Of a DNA stretch of 40,338 nucleotides, positions 13,229 through 24,895 are shown in pieces. Location: positions 1 to 40,338 of the forward strand of contig MU119575.1 in assembly GCA_014904845.1 (NCBI GenBank), written 5' to 3'. Position numbers and translations under genes: made by a program. The DNA comes from Acephala macrosclerotiorum. Lineage: Eukaryota > Ascomycota > Leotiomycetes > Helotiales > Mollisiaceae. The notes under the pieces are model-generated. The model searched no databases. It saw nothing but the letters and a program-made list of their open reading frames with translations, and had not been told where the DNA came from. Position 1 is the first letter of the stretch. Every line of letters begins with the position of its first letter.

Positions 13229-13314
13229 ACTCATATCGCTTCCTAACTCATATTGCATCCGCCGACTTAGAGCGTTAACGATAAAAGTCGGGCACATTTA
13301 GCGAGACCGACGAT
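13229..13314 (-). repeat. Right terminal inverted repeat of the mariner element
   Basis: Reverse complement of the left end. The outer 65 bp (13250-13314) are nearly identical to 10953-11017, and the target TA follows at 13315-13316. Confidence 0.95.
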
Positions 13315-13316
13315 TA

Positions 13317-16300
13317 CGTAAAAGTAATACAGTACTTCGTTTCAATATTCAATATTTCGCATTTTTCACTCGAATCAATTGATTTAAATAAATTGAAATA
13401 TAATTTAAAAACAATAATAATGTATCTTTTTTTAATTAGTAACAAAAAATCGATTTCTACGAAATTAATTTCGAATATCACAAAATTTCTAATAATAAAA
13501 GCAAATTAATTCGTTCTTTCAAACATTCTATAGAAACTCTAAAAAAGTTATTTCATAAAATCAACGATTTCTAGTATTTTTTTTACTACAGTAATTTTAG
13601 TATCTATTAAAATCAAATAATAAACGTTGTCTCTTTATTATTGATTAATAATTATTATAATAAAATTCGATGTTTTCAAAATATTAGTAATTATTTTCAT
13701 TTTTTTTTAGATTTTTAAAAACGATATTATACTCTTAAAAAGTTTTCACAATAAGATTTCATTAATAGAATTATTATTTTTAACGTTAAATTATTGTCTC
13801 AAAATTTCATTTTTCGATTAATTTACGTTTATTTTTTCTCGTTTTTCATTTTAAATACTTTGTAAAATTTGTTATTACGATTCGATTTTTAAATACTTTT
13901 TTTCTGTTTTTATTCTTCGTCGAAAGTTTTTTCGTATACTTTAAATTTTATTTCTCGATTTATTTATCGTTATTATATTTACTATTATTGTATTTATTAG
14001 TAATTCTTCGTAAAATTTATTAATAATCGCTCTATTAAAACTTTAAACGTTAATATTATTACTATTGAAAATATGTGACAATAAATTCGATTTTTTTAAG
14101 ATTTTTTTATTAGCGCTAATTTTACTCTTTTTTTAAATAGTAAATTAAACAAATTTTTAGATTTTCTATATATTTTTAAAGCGTTTATCGAGATTGTAAT
14201 CAAAGGATTTTTCAATTACTTGTTTTATAATTTGATTATATTAACGTCGATTGTTTCTAAGTATAAACGATCGCGAAAATCGATTACGACTTTAAGAATT
14301 ATAATACTATTAATCGTTCTCTCAATAATAATATTTACGATTAATTAATTTATTTATAAATAAACAATAATTTACAAAAAAGTAATTAATAAAAGAATCG
14401 ATTTCTTCGTTTTTTGTTCGCTTGAAATACTCGAAATAATATCGCTTATTTTATTGATCGTTGTATACAGCGTTAGTTTTTATTGTATTTTTTTGAACGA
14501 TCGATAGTATATTTTGCGAGAATTTAATCGACGTTAAACTATATAAAATTCTATATTCGTTTTCTTTTATATTATTATATTTTTCTCGTTTTCGATTAAA
14601 ATTCTTTTTTTATTTATATTCTTATAAAAAAGTAAATTAATTCTAATTTTGATTTATAGAGATTATAACACTATTCAACTTTTGAAACATTTTCATAGTA
14701 TTAGCGTTTAAAGCGGTTTTTAAATCGTTGAATAATACGAAGAAAAAAGAAAATTTTTTTAATTTTCTAATGAAATTATTTATTTAAATTGAGAGTTTTA
14801 ATACGAATATTTGTCGAGTTTTCTGGGTTTAAATAGTACGTAAAATCGAAGATTGAAATTCGATATAGATTTTTTTAACGATTGCGTATATTCTTCGTTA
14901 AATTTCTTTTATAAATAGTTTGAATAAAATAAAAAATAATAAATTATTGATTGTATTTGAAATCATTTTTTGTATTACGATATTTAAATATTTTTATCGA
15001 ATTTTCGAGTATTTTAAATTGTTAATTTTATTGTATTATTATTATTTTTTTTTATATTTATATATAGTAATCACTTTCTCGTACATTTTATTGTAATTAT
15101 AAATAGATATTTTTATCGATTTGTAATCGATTTTCTTGAAAATTCGTTTTTTAATATATATCGAAAATCTTTTTATAAATTTGCGTTTTTAATATTATTT
15201 ATTCAATTTATTTCGTTTAATTAATTCTTTAAATACTCGATCGAATAAATTTATATACGTTTTTATCATTAAAAGATTTTTCGTAAATTGATTAATAATT
15301 TTATATAAAAACTTTATATTTACTCGATAATATTTTTAATTGTATTCACGAAATTCTTTTTTTAAAGCGTTGTAAAACTCTTTTTTCAAATAGTTTTCAA
15401 TATTGTATTTTAATATAAATCGAATTTACTTTTTGTAAATCGAATTAATATATTGCAAAAATCGTATTTTTTTAATTTTTAAAGTAATTTTATAATTTTT
15501 GTATATATCGTTGTATTGTTTTAAAAAAATCGTAATATTGTTTTTTTTGAATCAAAATACTTTAAAAATTCTAAAGAGAGATATTTGTAGTCCTAATACG
15601 AGTACGTATTTCTCGAAGTCTTACATTTTTAAAAAACTATTTTTATTATTCGTAAAAGATTTTTTAAAAGAAATCGATAATATAATTAAAATAAAAATAT
15701 TTTCTATCGAAAAAAATAAATTTTAACGTAAATAATTTACTAATTTTAGTCTTTAAACTAAGAATTAATTTAATAATCTAAAAATGCGAATTTTCAAATT
15801 ATTATTTTCAAATAAAATTCATTTTAAAAATTAGTTTCTATTTATATCGTTTTTTCGTAGAATTTTTTTTATTCTAATTTTTACTTGAAATTTCGCTCGT
15901 TTATTCGTTTTAATAAAATGTATTCTTTAAATAAACACTTTTTTAATCGATTTTTTTCAATTGAAGTTTTTTATTTCAATTTTTTTCGTATTGTTTTCTG
16001 AAATTTAAAACTTATTCTAATTTTACTATTTCAACTTAAAAGCGATTACAAATAATTCGCGAATTACAATTTTCAAAAAAATTAAAACTAAAACAAAATA
16101 ATAAAACAATTTTATTTTTCAATACTATAATTTCTTTTCTTTTTCGCATTAAAACTTTTTTTTTTATATTTCAATTTCTATTGAAAATAAAACTAATTAC
16201 TATAAGTAATTACTACGAATTCTTTTTTTTTTTTTTTATATTCGCTTTAATACTAATCATTTTAAATAATTCAATACGTAATTTTTATAAATCAATATTT

Positions 16301-16493
16301 CTTTGCAATTTCGCAATTTTGTAATCAAATCATTTAATTTCGAATAATACAATCAAAACAAGAAATTCTCGTTAATTGATTTTCAGTCTTCGATTTTTAA
16401 TAGTTTAAATTTCTTTTTAATAACAATAAAAAATAGAATATATAAATCGCATATAAATAGTTTTTAATAAAATTCACTAGAACAATTCACTTC
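13317..16493. other. Gypsy 5' internal region (expected gag/protease), unreadable
   Basis: In element orientation this is the part next to the primer binding site, where gag and protease should lie. It is AT-rich with moderate residual G and C. I see no zinc knuckle or protease triad. A 75-codon plus-strand frame at 15499-15726 is antisense to the element and low in complexity, so it is not called. Confidence 0.5.
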
Positions 16494-16511
16494 TCAACGT
16501 CGCTTTATCAA
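16494..16511 (-). other. Candidate tRNA primer binding site
   Basis: Immediately inside the right LTR the minus strand reads TTGATAAAGCGACGTTGA. Allowing G-to-A changes this could derive from a TTGGTAGAGCG-like sequence, the usual start of an LTR-retrotransposon primer binding site. Position and partial resemblance are the only support. Confidence 0.4.
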
Positions 16512-16763
16512 TATAGAAAAACAATAAAATACAAAATAAAAAAATCCAATCGTAAATCAATTCATTTTAATTAATAAATTAAACTTATTCGAAGTAATTC
16601 GTAAATCAATCAATTAATCAATTAAAATAAAAATAGAAAAAATTATTGATTAATTTATAGTAAATAAAAACTTTTTATATACTAGAAAATACGTAATCAG
16701 TACTACTCTCGAAACTAATTATTTACAAGGATTTTTAAAGAGAAAATATATAGTTTTATTACA
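16512..16763 (-). repeat. LTR, right copy (5' LTR of the minus-strand element)
   Basis: 252 bp, a direct repeat of 2297-2548. The blocks AATCAGTACTACTC and GAAACTAATTATTTACAAGG are conserved in both copies. The terminal CTACA of the left copy is TTACA here. Confidence 0.9.
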
Positions 16764-17699
16764 ATAATAAAAAAATTATTAATATTTCTTGTATTTGTTT
16801 TTTTTATAATTTTTTTTAATTAAAAATATTTTTAAAATTTATTATTATCGTTTGTATATAATTAAATATATTTTTTTTATTTTTTATTTTTATTTTTTTT
16901 TTTTAAGAAATATTTATCGTATATTGATATTTATTTCGTCGATTTAATTTATAAATTGTTCGATTTATAATCGTAATAAAAAGTTTGTTTTTTTTTTATT
17001 TAAATTAAATCAAAAAAAATTTTTAACGTTTTTTTCGACGTTTTTTATTATTTCTACGTTTAATATTTTTTTTTTTATTAAAAACGTCGTATTTAAAATT
17101 TTAATAACAAATTTCAATTTTTTTCTTTTTAACGCGCGAAATATTTTTTTTTTCTACGTCGATTTCGAAATATTCGACGAAATATTTATTGTTTTTTATA
17201 TATTTTCGAAATTTTTAAATATTATTATTATAATAATTTTAAACGTATTAAAAAATTTTTTAAATATCGATTATAAAAACGTTTTTTTCAATATATTTAA
17301 AATTTTAAATTTATTAAATAAAATTAATAATAAAATAAAATTTTATTATTTTTATAATAATTAAATTATATAAAGTTTATTTATTTTTATTTCGTATTTT
17401 TTCTAGTAATTTTTACTCGTTAAAAACTAATTTAATAAAAATTTAAAATATTAAAAAAAAAATACTTTTAATACGATTTTTTATAGAAATTCGTTTATTT
17501 TTTTTTCAAGTTTTTTTATTAATTATTTTAAAAAAAACATTTTTAAAAAAAATCTATTTATAAAATCGTAAAATTTTAATATTAAAAACAATAAAATTTT
17601 CAATCGTTATATATTTATTTTTAAATTTAATATTTTCGCAAATATTTTTAATAATTTATACGAATTTCGAAATCGTTTTAAAATTTTATTTAATAAATT

Positions 17700-18240
17700 A
17701 AATACTATTAAAAGCTTGAAATTATCGTCGAAAAACGTATTACGTAATTATTGTTTTTCTTAAAAAAATATATAAAAAACTAAATTGCGCAATTATAAAA
17801 ATATTTAATATTTAAATAAATATTTTAATATTTAAAATAAAAACGTATTTGAAAGTTTTATAATTATTATTTTAATTGAATACGATTATATTTTATCGAT
17901 TTATATAATAACAAATTAATAAAACTATTTAAAACTTGAAATTTAAAAGTATTTAATTAAATTTCAATTTATTTTTAAATTTATTTGATTTTTATTAATA
18001 AAAAAACTTATAATTGTAATCGTAATATAAATCGAAATTTTAATATTTTTTATTAAATCGATTATATATTAGTTCGAAATTGCTATATAATTACTTTTAC
18101 TATTAAATTTTTAATAAATTAATCAAATTACTAGATTTAAATACTTCGATTAAATTTAAATAAAATCTCTTATTGTAAAAAGTATTAATATTACGTATAT
18201 ATAAAAAACTAATATTAGTTTTTAAATCGAACAAATAATA
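17700..18240 (+). repeat. Dispersed AT-repeat family, copy D
   Basis: Shares with 20280-20740 the run TTGCGCAATT/TTACGCAATT, the block AAATATTTAATATTTAAATA, TACGATTATATTTTAT, and downstream AATTTCAATTTATTT and ATACTTCGATTAAA, in the same order and orientation. Reverse-complement counterparts occur at about 21370-21590 and 37950-38280. Boundaries are approximate. Confidence 0.65.
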
Positions 18241-19426
18241 ATATTAATTTTTAAATCGAATAAATAATAAATCGAATAAACAATTAATAATGTTTTTATT
18301 AAAAAATTAAAAATAAAATAAATAAATTAATTAAATAATTTATTAATTAATTATAAATTTTAAATTTAATAAATATATAAAAATTAAAATATTTAATTTT
18401 AATTTTAATTCGATTTTATATTATATAATATTTATATATAATTTAAAATTATATTTAATTAATAATATTTTATTTTTATTTTTTAAATTAAAAACTAATT
18501 ATAAATAATAATATATATTAAAAAAAACAATTATTATATATTATTATTAATTTTAAATAATAATATTTTTATAATATTAATATTAATAAAAATATTAAAA
18601 AAGATTTTATATTTAATTTTATATTTAATTTATTAAATTTTAAATTTTATTTAATAATAATAATTTAAAAAATTTTAAATTATATATATAAAAATAATAT
18701 AATATTTATTATTATAATTCGATTTTTAAATTTTTTTTTAAATTTTTTTTTAATCGTTTTAATAAAATTTTAAATATTAATAATAATATTAATAAAAATA
18801 TATAATAATAAATTTTTTTTTTTAGTATTTTTTTATTAATTTTAAATTTTTTATATATTTTTAACGTTTATTAAAATCGTAATTAAAAAGTTTTTTAATT
18901 ATATATTATATAATTTAATTATTTTCAAATATAAATAATTATAAAATCGATTATAATTTTAAAAATTATAATATTATTAATTGTTTTTTTAATAATAATT
19001 TATAAAAAAAAATTTTATTTTTTATTTTTATTTTTTGTTTTTATTTTTTATTTATTTAAAATATTTAAAATAATAAAAAAAAATTTATTAATTATTATAT
19101 ATAATATTAATTTTATTATTTTTTTATATAATTAATAATATATTTTATAAATATTTAATTAATATTAAATTATATAAAATTTTATATTATTATATATAAA
19201 TATTATTTACGTTTATTTTCGTTATTTTTTATTATTTAATAATTTAATATAATTATAAAAATTGTATTTTTATTTCGTTTTTCAATTAAATAATATTTAA
19301 TATAATTTATATTTTATAAATATATATTTTTTATTTTTTATTTTTTATTTTTATATTTATTACGTTTATTTTATATTCGATTGAAATAATTATTAATTTA
19401 AATATTTTTCTTATTTTAAAAAAAAA

Positions 19427-19468
19427 ATTCGTTTATTGATTCGTAAATAAATTAATTAATAAACGAGT
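19427..19468. repeat. Imperfect palindrome, copy 1 of 3
   Basis: ATTCGTTTATTGATTCG followed by a reverse-complementary arm ending ATTAATAAACGAGT. The same hairpin-forming sequence is found at 23049-23092 and 39041-39079, always at the outer end of a repeat-family copy. Confidence 0.65.
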
Positions 19469-19796
19469 TTTTTTTTTTTTATTCGACGTATATTTTATTT
19501 TATAAATTTCGTAAAAACGTTTTTACAAAAAATTATAAAATTTTCAATTTTAATAATTTATTTTTATTTTTAATTTTAAATTAAAAATTTTTAATTTAAA
19601 CGTTTTATAAGTATTTAAAATTAATATAATTATTGAAATAAAATATTAATAATAATTTAAAATTTTATCGAGTAATAAAATCGATAAATTAATAAGTTTT
19701 TTAATATTTAAAATAAAAACGTATTTTTAATAAAATTTTATATTAAAAAAAAATTTTAAAATTTTTTTTTTTAAAATTTTCGTTTTTTATATTAAA

Positions 19797-20230
19797 TTAC
19801 TACAAGCGATTCAATTAATTTAAATTACTTTTCTTAATATATATTCCAAGAAAAGACTCCTTGGAACTTTTCTCAAGAGTTGCGCAATTAAATGTTTAAG
19901 TATTTTACAATTAGAAGCCTTGGTACCTAAGACATAAACGCACTTCCAATAGAGTTTTACATCAAAAAAACACTTCAGAAGAACACTCTTTGGAACCTCC
20001 GTCTCTTATATTAAGTTACTACGATCGATTCAATCAATTTAAATCACTTTACTTAGTATATTCCAGGGAGAGATCTCTTAGGACCTCTCTCGAGAACTGC
20101 GCAATTATTCTAGTATTTAAGTACCTTGGTACTTTAACTAGAAACGCATTTACTATAGAGTTTTATACCAGGGAAATACTTTCTAAGACTCTCGTCTTTT
20201 ATATTTAATTACTACGATCGATTCAATTAA
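19797..20230 (+). repeat. Tandem repeat of 190-220 bp units, weakly mutated islet
   Basis: The anchor TTACTAC(A/G) recurs at 19797, 20016 and 20209, so spacings are 219 and 193 bp. Units 1 and 2 share a TTCCA-flanked block with AAAGACTC/GAGATCTC, GAACTGCGCAATT-like and CTTGGTAC motifs. From about 19840 to 20200 the sequence keeps many C and G outside CpG, unlike everything around it. The 72-codon frame at 19990-20208 lies inside the array, starts at a non-ATG codon and is not considered a gene. Confidence 0.75.
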
Positions 20231-21589
20231 TTGTAAAAAACTATTTATTAGAGAAAAATCTTTTAAAACTGTTTTTAAAAATTACGCAATTGTAAAAATA
20301 TTTAATATTTAAATAAATATTTTAATATTTAAAATATAAATATATTTAAAAAGTTTTAATGTTTTTTATTAAATACTAGTTTTAATACTTAAAACAAAAG
20401 CGTATTTAAAAAGTTTATAATCGATTTTTATAAAATACGATTATATTTTATTAATTTACGTAATAACGAATTAATAAAATCGTTTAAAATTTGAAATTTA
20501 ATAATATTTAATTAAATTTCAATTTATTTACTAGTTTTGTAAAATTTAAATTAATTAATAAATTATAATTATAATCGTATATTAATTTAAAATTATTATA
20601 TAATTATTTTTTTTATTAAATTTAAATACTTCGATTAAAATTTAAAAATTTTTATTTATAATTAAAATAATTTATATTACGTAAATAATACGTAATTTAA
20701 AAAATTAATATTAATTTCTAAAATAAATAATTAATAATTTTTATTAATATAAAAAAAATTTATTTAAAAAAACTTTTTTTTAAAATTAAACAAATTAATA
20801 AATTAATAAATCGATAAAAATATTATATTTTTTTTTTAAATATTTTAAATTAATTATTTTTAATCAAAATTAAATATAATATTTTTTATTTTTATATTTT
20901 ATAAATTTTAATTTAATTAAAATTCTTAAATTTAATTTAATAAATTTTATAAAAATAATTATAAAAATAAAAATAAATTATAAAATTTTATATTGAAATT
21001 TAAAAATTTAAACGATTTTTTAATTATTAATAAACGAATAAAAATAATTATAAAATTTAAAAAAATTTATAAATAAATCTTTTTTTATATTATATTAAAT
21101 AATAAATATTTAATTAATTAATAAATAAAATAATATAATAATTAAATATTATAAAATTAATAAAAATATATATTATATATATATATAATTTTTAATTTAA
21201 AAAATTTAAATTTAAATTATATATTAATATTATATAATATTTTAATTATTTTATTAAATAATAAATATTAATAAATTTTTAAATTTTTATTATTTAAAAT
21301 AAAAATATATTATTATAAATTTTTTATTTTTTATTTATAATTAATTATTATAATATTATTTAATTTTTATTAAATTACGTATTATTTACGTAATACGAAT
21401 TATTTTAATTATTAAATATAATAATTTAATTAATTTATTAAAATTTTTATAATTATAAAATTTCTAATTAATATATAATCGATTTAATAAAAAATTTTAA
21501 AGTTTTAATAAATATACGATTATAATTTATTGAAAAATTTCAATTTAATCGAAAATTCGTTAATAATCGAATCGGCGTACTATTTTTTA

Positions 21590-22450
21590 TCAAATTAACT
21601 TTAATTTAAAACGTAGTTTATCGAACTTATTAAATTATAATTAGTTTAAATTTAAATTAAAATCATTTAATTAAATCAATCAAATAATAATTTATTTTTT
21701 TAAACGTTTTAAATATATTTTAAAATCTTTAAACGAGTTTTAAACGTTTAAATATTTTAAACGTTTTAAAGTTTATAAATATAAAATGTTTAATAAATTT
21801 AAAATTAAATCATTTAAAATTTTATATATATAATTCTTTGTATTATAAAATTTTATTGTATACGTATTAAAATATATTATTAAAAAATTTAAATATATAA
21901 TTTTTAATATCTTTTATTAAAATATATTAATATAATTTTAAATTTAATCGAGTTAATATAATCGCATTTTAAGTTTAAAATTTTAATATTTTTAATTTTA
22001 AAAATTTTCGATATACGTTTTATTTTATGAAATTTTTATTTATTAATTTAAAAATATTTTAAATCGTATTATTTTCAAAAGTTTAAATTTAATAAAAGAA
22101 TTTACTTATAATATTTTACGTATATAATCAAATAAAATAAAATAAATAAAATAAATAAAATAAATAAAATAAATAAAATAAATAAAATAAATAAAATAAA
22201 TAAAATAAATATTTAATAATTAATTATAATATCGAAAGTATACGTACACAATTGAAAGTTTTAATATTTTTCGTTTAAAAAATTAATATTTTAAATTTAT
22301 ATATTTCAATCAATTTAAATTAAACACTTTAAATACTTTAAACGATTTTAAACGTTTTAAACGTGAAATTTATTATTTCAATTTAAATTAATCTAATAAA
22401 TTCGATAGTAATTTTTTAATCGATTTAATTATATTTAAAGAAATTAAATT
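21590..22450. mobile_element. Probable small insertion inside repeat copy B
   Basis: It interrupts copy B: sequence on both sides is continuous in copies A and D. Its ends show inverted similarity around GTTTATCGAACTTATTAAAT (left) and the complement of ATTTAATAAATTCGATAG-like sequence (right). It contains repeated AAACGTTTTAAA motifs and a simple repeat. A related sequence (AATTTAATAAACTCGATAAA) occurs near 39810. Boundaries and class are uncertain. Confidence 0.4.
22130..22210. repeat. Simple tandem repeat (AAATAAAAT)n
   Basis: About eight uninterrupted copies of a 9-bp A/T unit, free of C and G, within the insertion in copy B. Confidence 0.9.
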
Positions 22451-23048
22451 TATTATTATTAAATTGAAATATATCGATATTATAAATTATTTATTAATAT
22501 AAATTTTAAATTTTAAATAATATTATTAATTTATTATTATATAAATTAATAAAATAATTTAAATTAATTAAATCGATTATAATAATTAATTATAAAAACG
22601 AAAATTTTAAAAAAAAAATTTAATATAATATTTTATTTAAAATATTAAAATTTTAATTATATAATTTTCAAAAAAAGTTTTAAAAAGTTTTTTTTTAATA
22701 AATATAATCGTAATAATTATTTATAATTAATAAAATTAATTATAATAATTTAATATAAAAAATAAAAATTTTAAAAATTATTTTTTTAATAATATAAAAT
22801 TTTATAATATAATTTATTTTAAATATTAAAAAGTTTATTAATTTATTAATTTTATTATTCGATAAAATTTAAAATTATTATTTTTTAATAATTATATTAA
22901 TTTTAAATATTTATAAAATGTTTAAATTAAAAACTTTTAATTTAAAATTTAAAATTTAAAATAAAAATATAAAATCGAAAATTTTATAATTTCTCGTAAA
23001 AACGTTTTTATAAAATTTACAAAATAAAATATATATTAAATAAAAAAA

Positions 23049-23092
23049 AATTCGTTCGTTAATTAATTCGTTTATAAATCGACGAACGAATT
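23049..23092. repeat. Imperfect palindrome, copy 2 of 3
   Basis: AATTCGTTCGTT on the left and GACGAACGAATT on the right of a short AT spacer. It marks the outer end of copy B. Confidence 0.7.
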
Positions 23093-24360
23093 TTTTTTTT
23101 AAAATAAAAAAAATATTTTATTATTTATTTATTTTAATAAAATATATTTTTTAAATTTAAAAATAATTATAAAAAATTTATAAATTATAATTTTAAAAAA
23201 AAATTAAAATTAAAATATAAAAAATAAAATATATAAATTATATATAAATAAATTTTTAATTATAAATTAATTTATTTTAATTTATAAATATAAATTTTTT
23301 ATATATTAAAAAATATATAATTTAATTAAAATTTATTTAAAATTATTTAAAAAAATATTTATATTAAAAATTTAAAAATAATTATTAATTAAAAATAAAA
23401 TAATTTTCTTTCTATTTATAAATTATATAAATTAAATAAATATATTTTTATATTTAATAAAGTTAATTTTTTTTTTATAATTTTATTAATTATTTATTTA
23501 ATATTATTATTATTATATTTAAAATATATTAAAACAAATTATTACGTAATAATTGTATATTTAAAATTCTAACGTTTAATTAAAAAAAATCGATTATTAA
23601 TTAATAATTAATTAATAAATAAATTTCGATTTATAAAAATATTAAAACTTTCAATTATAAATAATTATATATAATATTTATATAATTATATTTAATTTTT
23701 AAATATTTATTAATTATAATATTTATTCGTATATAAATTTAATATTTTTTACGCGTATAAATTTTATTTAAATTAATCGATTTTACGATTAAATTTTAAA
23801 TAATATTAATATTTTTAATAATTAATCGAATAAAAACGATTATTAATTTATATATAAATTTTAATAAAAAATATTAAAATTTAATAATTTTTAATTTCGT
23901 AATTTAATATTTTAATAAACGTTTAATAAATTTATTTGAAATTTTTATAATAAATTAAATAAATATTATAAATTATAAATTTCATATATTTAAATATTTA
24001 ATTTTAAATTAATATTATTAATATCGAATTAACGTTATTAATACTAAATTAAAATAATCGATAATATTAATAATCGATTAAATTATTATTAATATACGTA
24101 TTTTTTAATAAAATTATTAATAAAAAAATTTATATAATTATAAATTTATAAATTTATTATAATTTATTTTTTAAAATTAAAATAATTTATTAATTATTAA
24201 TAAAATATATTAATTAATATTAAATTAATTTTTATTTTATTTTTATAAAAATTTATAATCGTTAATTAAATTATCAAAAAATTTTAATATAAAAATAAAT
24301 TAAATATATATATAATATTTTTTTATTTATTTTATTTTATTAATTAATAAATTAATTTAC

Positions 24361-24895
24361 GAACTACGAATAACTTCGAATAAGTTTAATCCACTGGTTA
24401 AAACGAACTGACCTACGGTTGGGCCTCCTTTGCTTCGAGCACCATTGCCCTTCTACACTAGTAAACGGCGTGGGGGTAGATCACGGGATCCCGGGGTCCC
24501 CCACGGGTGGGGGTCGTCCCTCCCCCTCCACCCTGCGCTAGGCAATAAACGACTTTGAAACTTCTGCACCACCTTCAAATAGTACGCAGATTACCTTCCA
24601 AGTTGGGAAACGATAGTTCGATGTGGCGGCAAAGACCCTCCGAAAATCTTTGCACTGATGATATTTAGTACTTGAGAAGTAGTTAATACCTTGAAAATTG
24701 CAAGCACCTATGAAATGTATATAGAATTCTGGGTGCAAGCCCAAAGAGTATGTACAAATTGAGTAGTCCGTAGCAAGATTATGTCAACCGCGGAGACAGT
24801 GATGCTAAGCAAGCCCAAATTCGTTCCAACCGGCTACCAATTCCTCATTGTCCAACCAGGCCGCGGGGCGGTAGCGGTTTGTAACCTGTATAATC
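24361..24895. other. AT/GC boundary segment without a defensible gene
   Basis: Base composition switches to normal here. 24460-24535 is unusually G/C-rich, with GGGATCCC (24485-24492) and a 7-bp stem CCCCCAC/GTGGGGG (24498-24504 with 24507-24513). A 68-codon minus frame (24744-24538) is open, but I recognise nothing in it and it starts at a non-ATG codon. Confidence 0.5.

Larger units (their letters stand above)
10953..13314 (+). mobile_element. Tc1/mariner-pogo (Fot1-like) DNA transposon nested in the Gypsy element
   Basis: A 2362-bp element with inverted termini that match over 65 bp with one visible mismatch and continue, with some transitions, to about 86 bp. TA dinucleotides at 10951-10952 and 13315-13316 form the target duplication typical of Tc1/mariner. 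The inside is roughly normal in GC, a sharp contrast with the flanks, so it arrived after most of the RIP on the Gypsy element. It encodes a pogo/Fot1-type DDE transposase broken by stops. It is probably non-autonomous now, though its ends look intact. Confidence 0.95.
2297..16763 (-). mobile_element. Ty3/Gypsy LTR retrotransposon, RIP-degraded, minus orientation
   Basis: Two direct repeats of 252 bp (2297-2548 and 16512-16763) bound 14.47 kb, or about 12.1 kb once the nested mariner is subtracted. Read on the minus strand the LTR begins TGTAG and ends CTATA, consistent with canonical TGTAG...CTACA after one transition. Orientation rests on three signs: a primer-binding-site-like sequence just inside the right LTR, a purine tract just inside the left LTR, and minus-strand RT (about 9.3-8.7 kb) followed by integrase (about 7.3-6.6 kb), which is Ty3/Gypsy order. 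The bases flanking the pair contain ATAAT on both sides (2293-2297 and 16764-16768), but this overlaps the LTR start by one base, so the target duplication is unproven. No frame is intact. Confidence 0.88.
19427..20740 (+). repeat. Dispersed AT-repeat family, copy A (forward)
   Basis: Begins with the palindrome at 19427-19468, then a T-rich tract, TATATTTTATTTTATAAATT and GTAAAAACGTTTTTAC, then the anchor TTTTTATATTAAATTACTAC, which recurs as a tandem array from 19797. It ends with the same block as copy D. The same order, reversed, is found in copies B and C. The right boundary is approximate. Confidence 0.7.
21370..23092 (-). repeat. Dispersed AT-repeat family, copy B (inverted)
   Basis: Read on the minus strand from 23092 it follows copy A in order: palindrome, TATATTTTATTTT tract, AAAACGTTTTTAC block, then anchors TATTAAATTATTATAAT at about 22740 and 22575. 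The D-like distal block is displaced to 21370-21590, apparently by an insertion at about 21590-22450. With copy A it forms a large imperfect inverted repeat. Confidence 0.65.
16764..24360. repeat. RIP-saturated AT-rich repeat block (right flank of the Gypsy element)
   Basis: About 7.6 kb of almost pure A/T with cytosines mainly in CpG, comparable to 1-2296 and more extreme than the Gypsy element. It contains several copies of one dispersed repeat family (listed separately), a simple repeat and an unusually GC-retaining islet. I see no gene. It ends abruptly near 24360, where normal-GC sequence begins. Confidence 0.75.

Noticed and set aside
19990..20208. 72-codon plus ORF in the tandem islet
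   Set aside because: Spans a repeat unit boundary, has no ATG start, and its composition reflects the less mutated repeat, not a protein family.
1..24360. Mitochondrial DNA or a non-fungal AT-rich genome
   Set aside because: No mitochondrial genes or RNAs are visible; the AT blocks hold LTRs, Gypsy pol and a mariner element, and they abut ordinary nuclear genes with spliceosomal introns.
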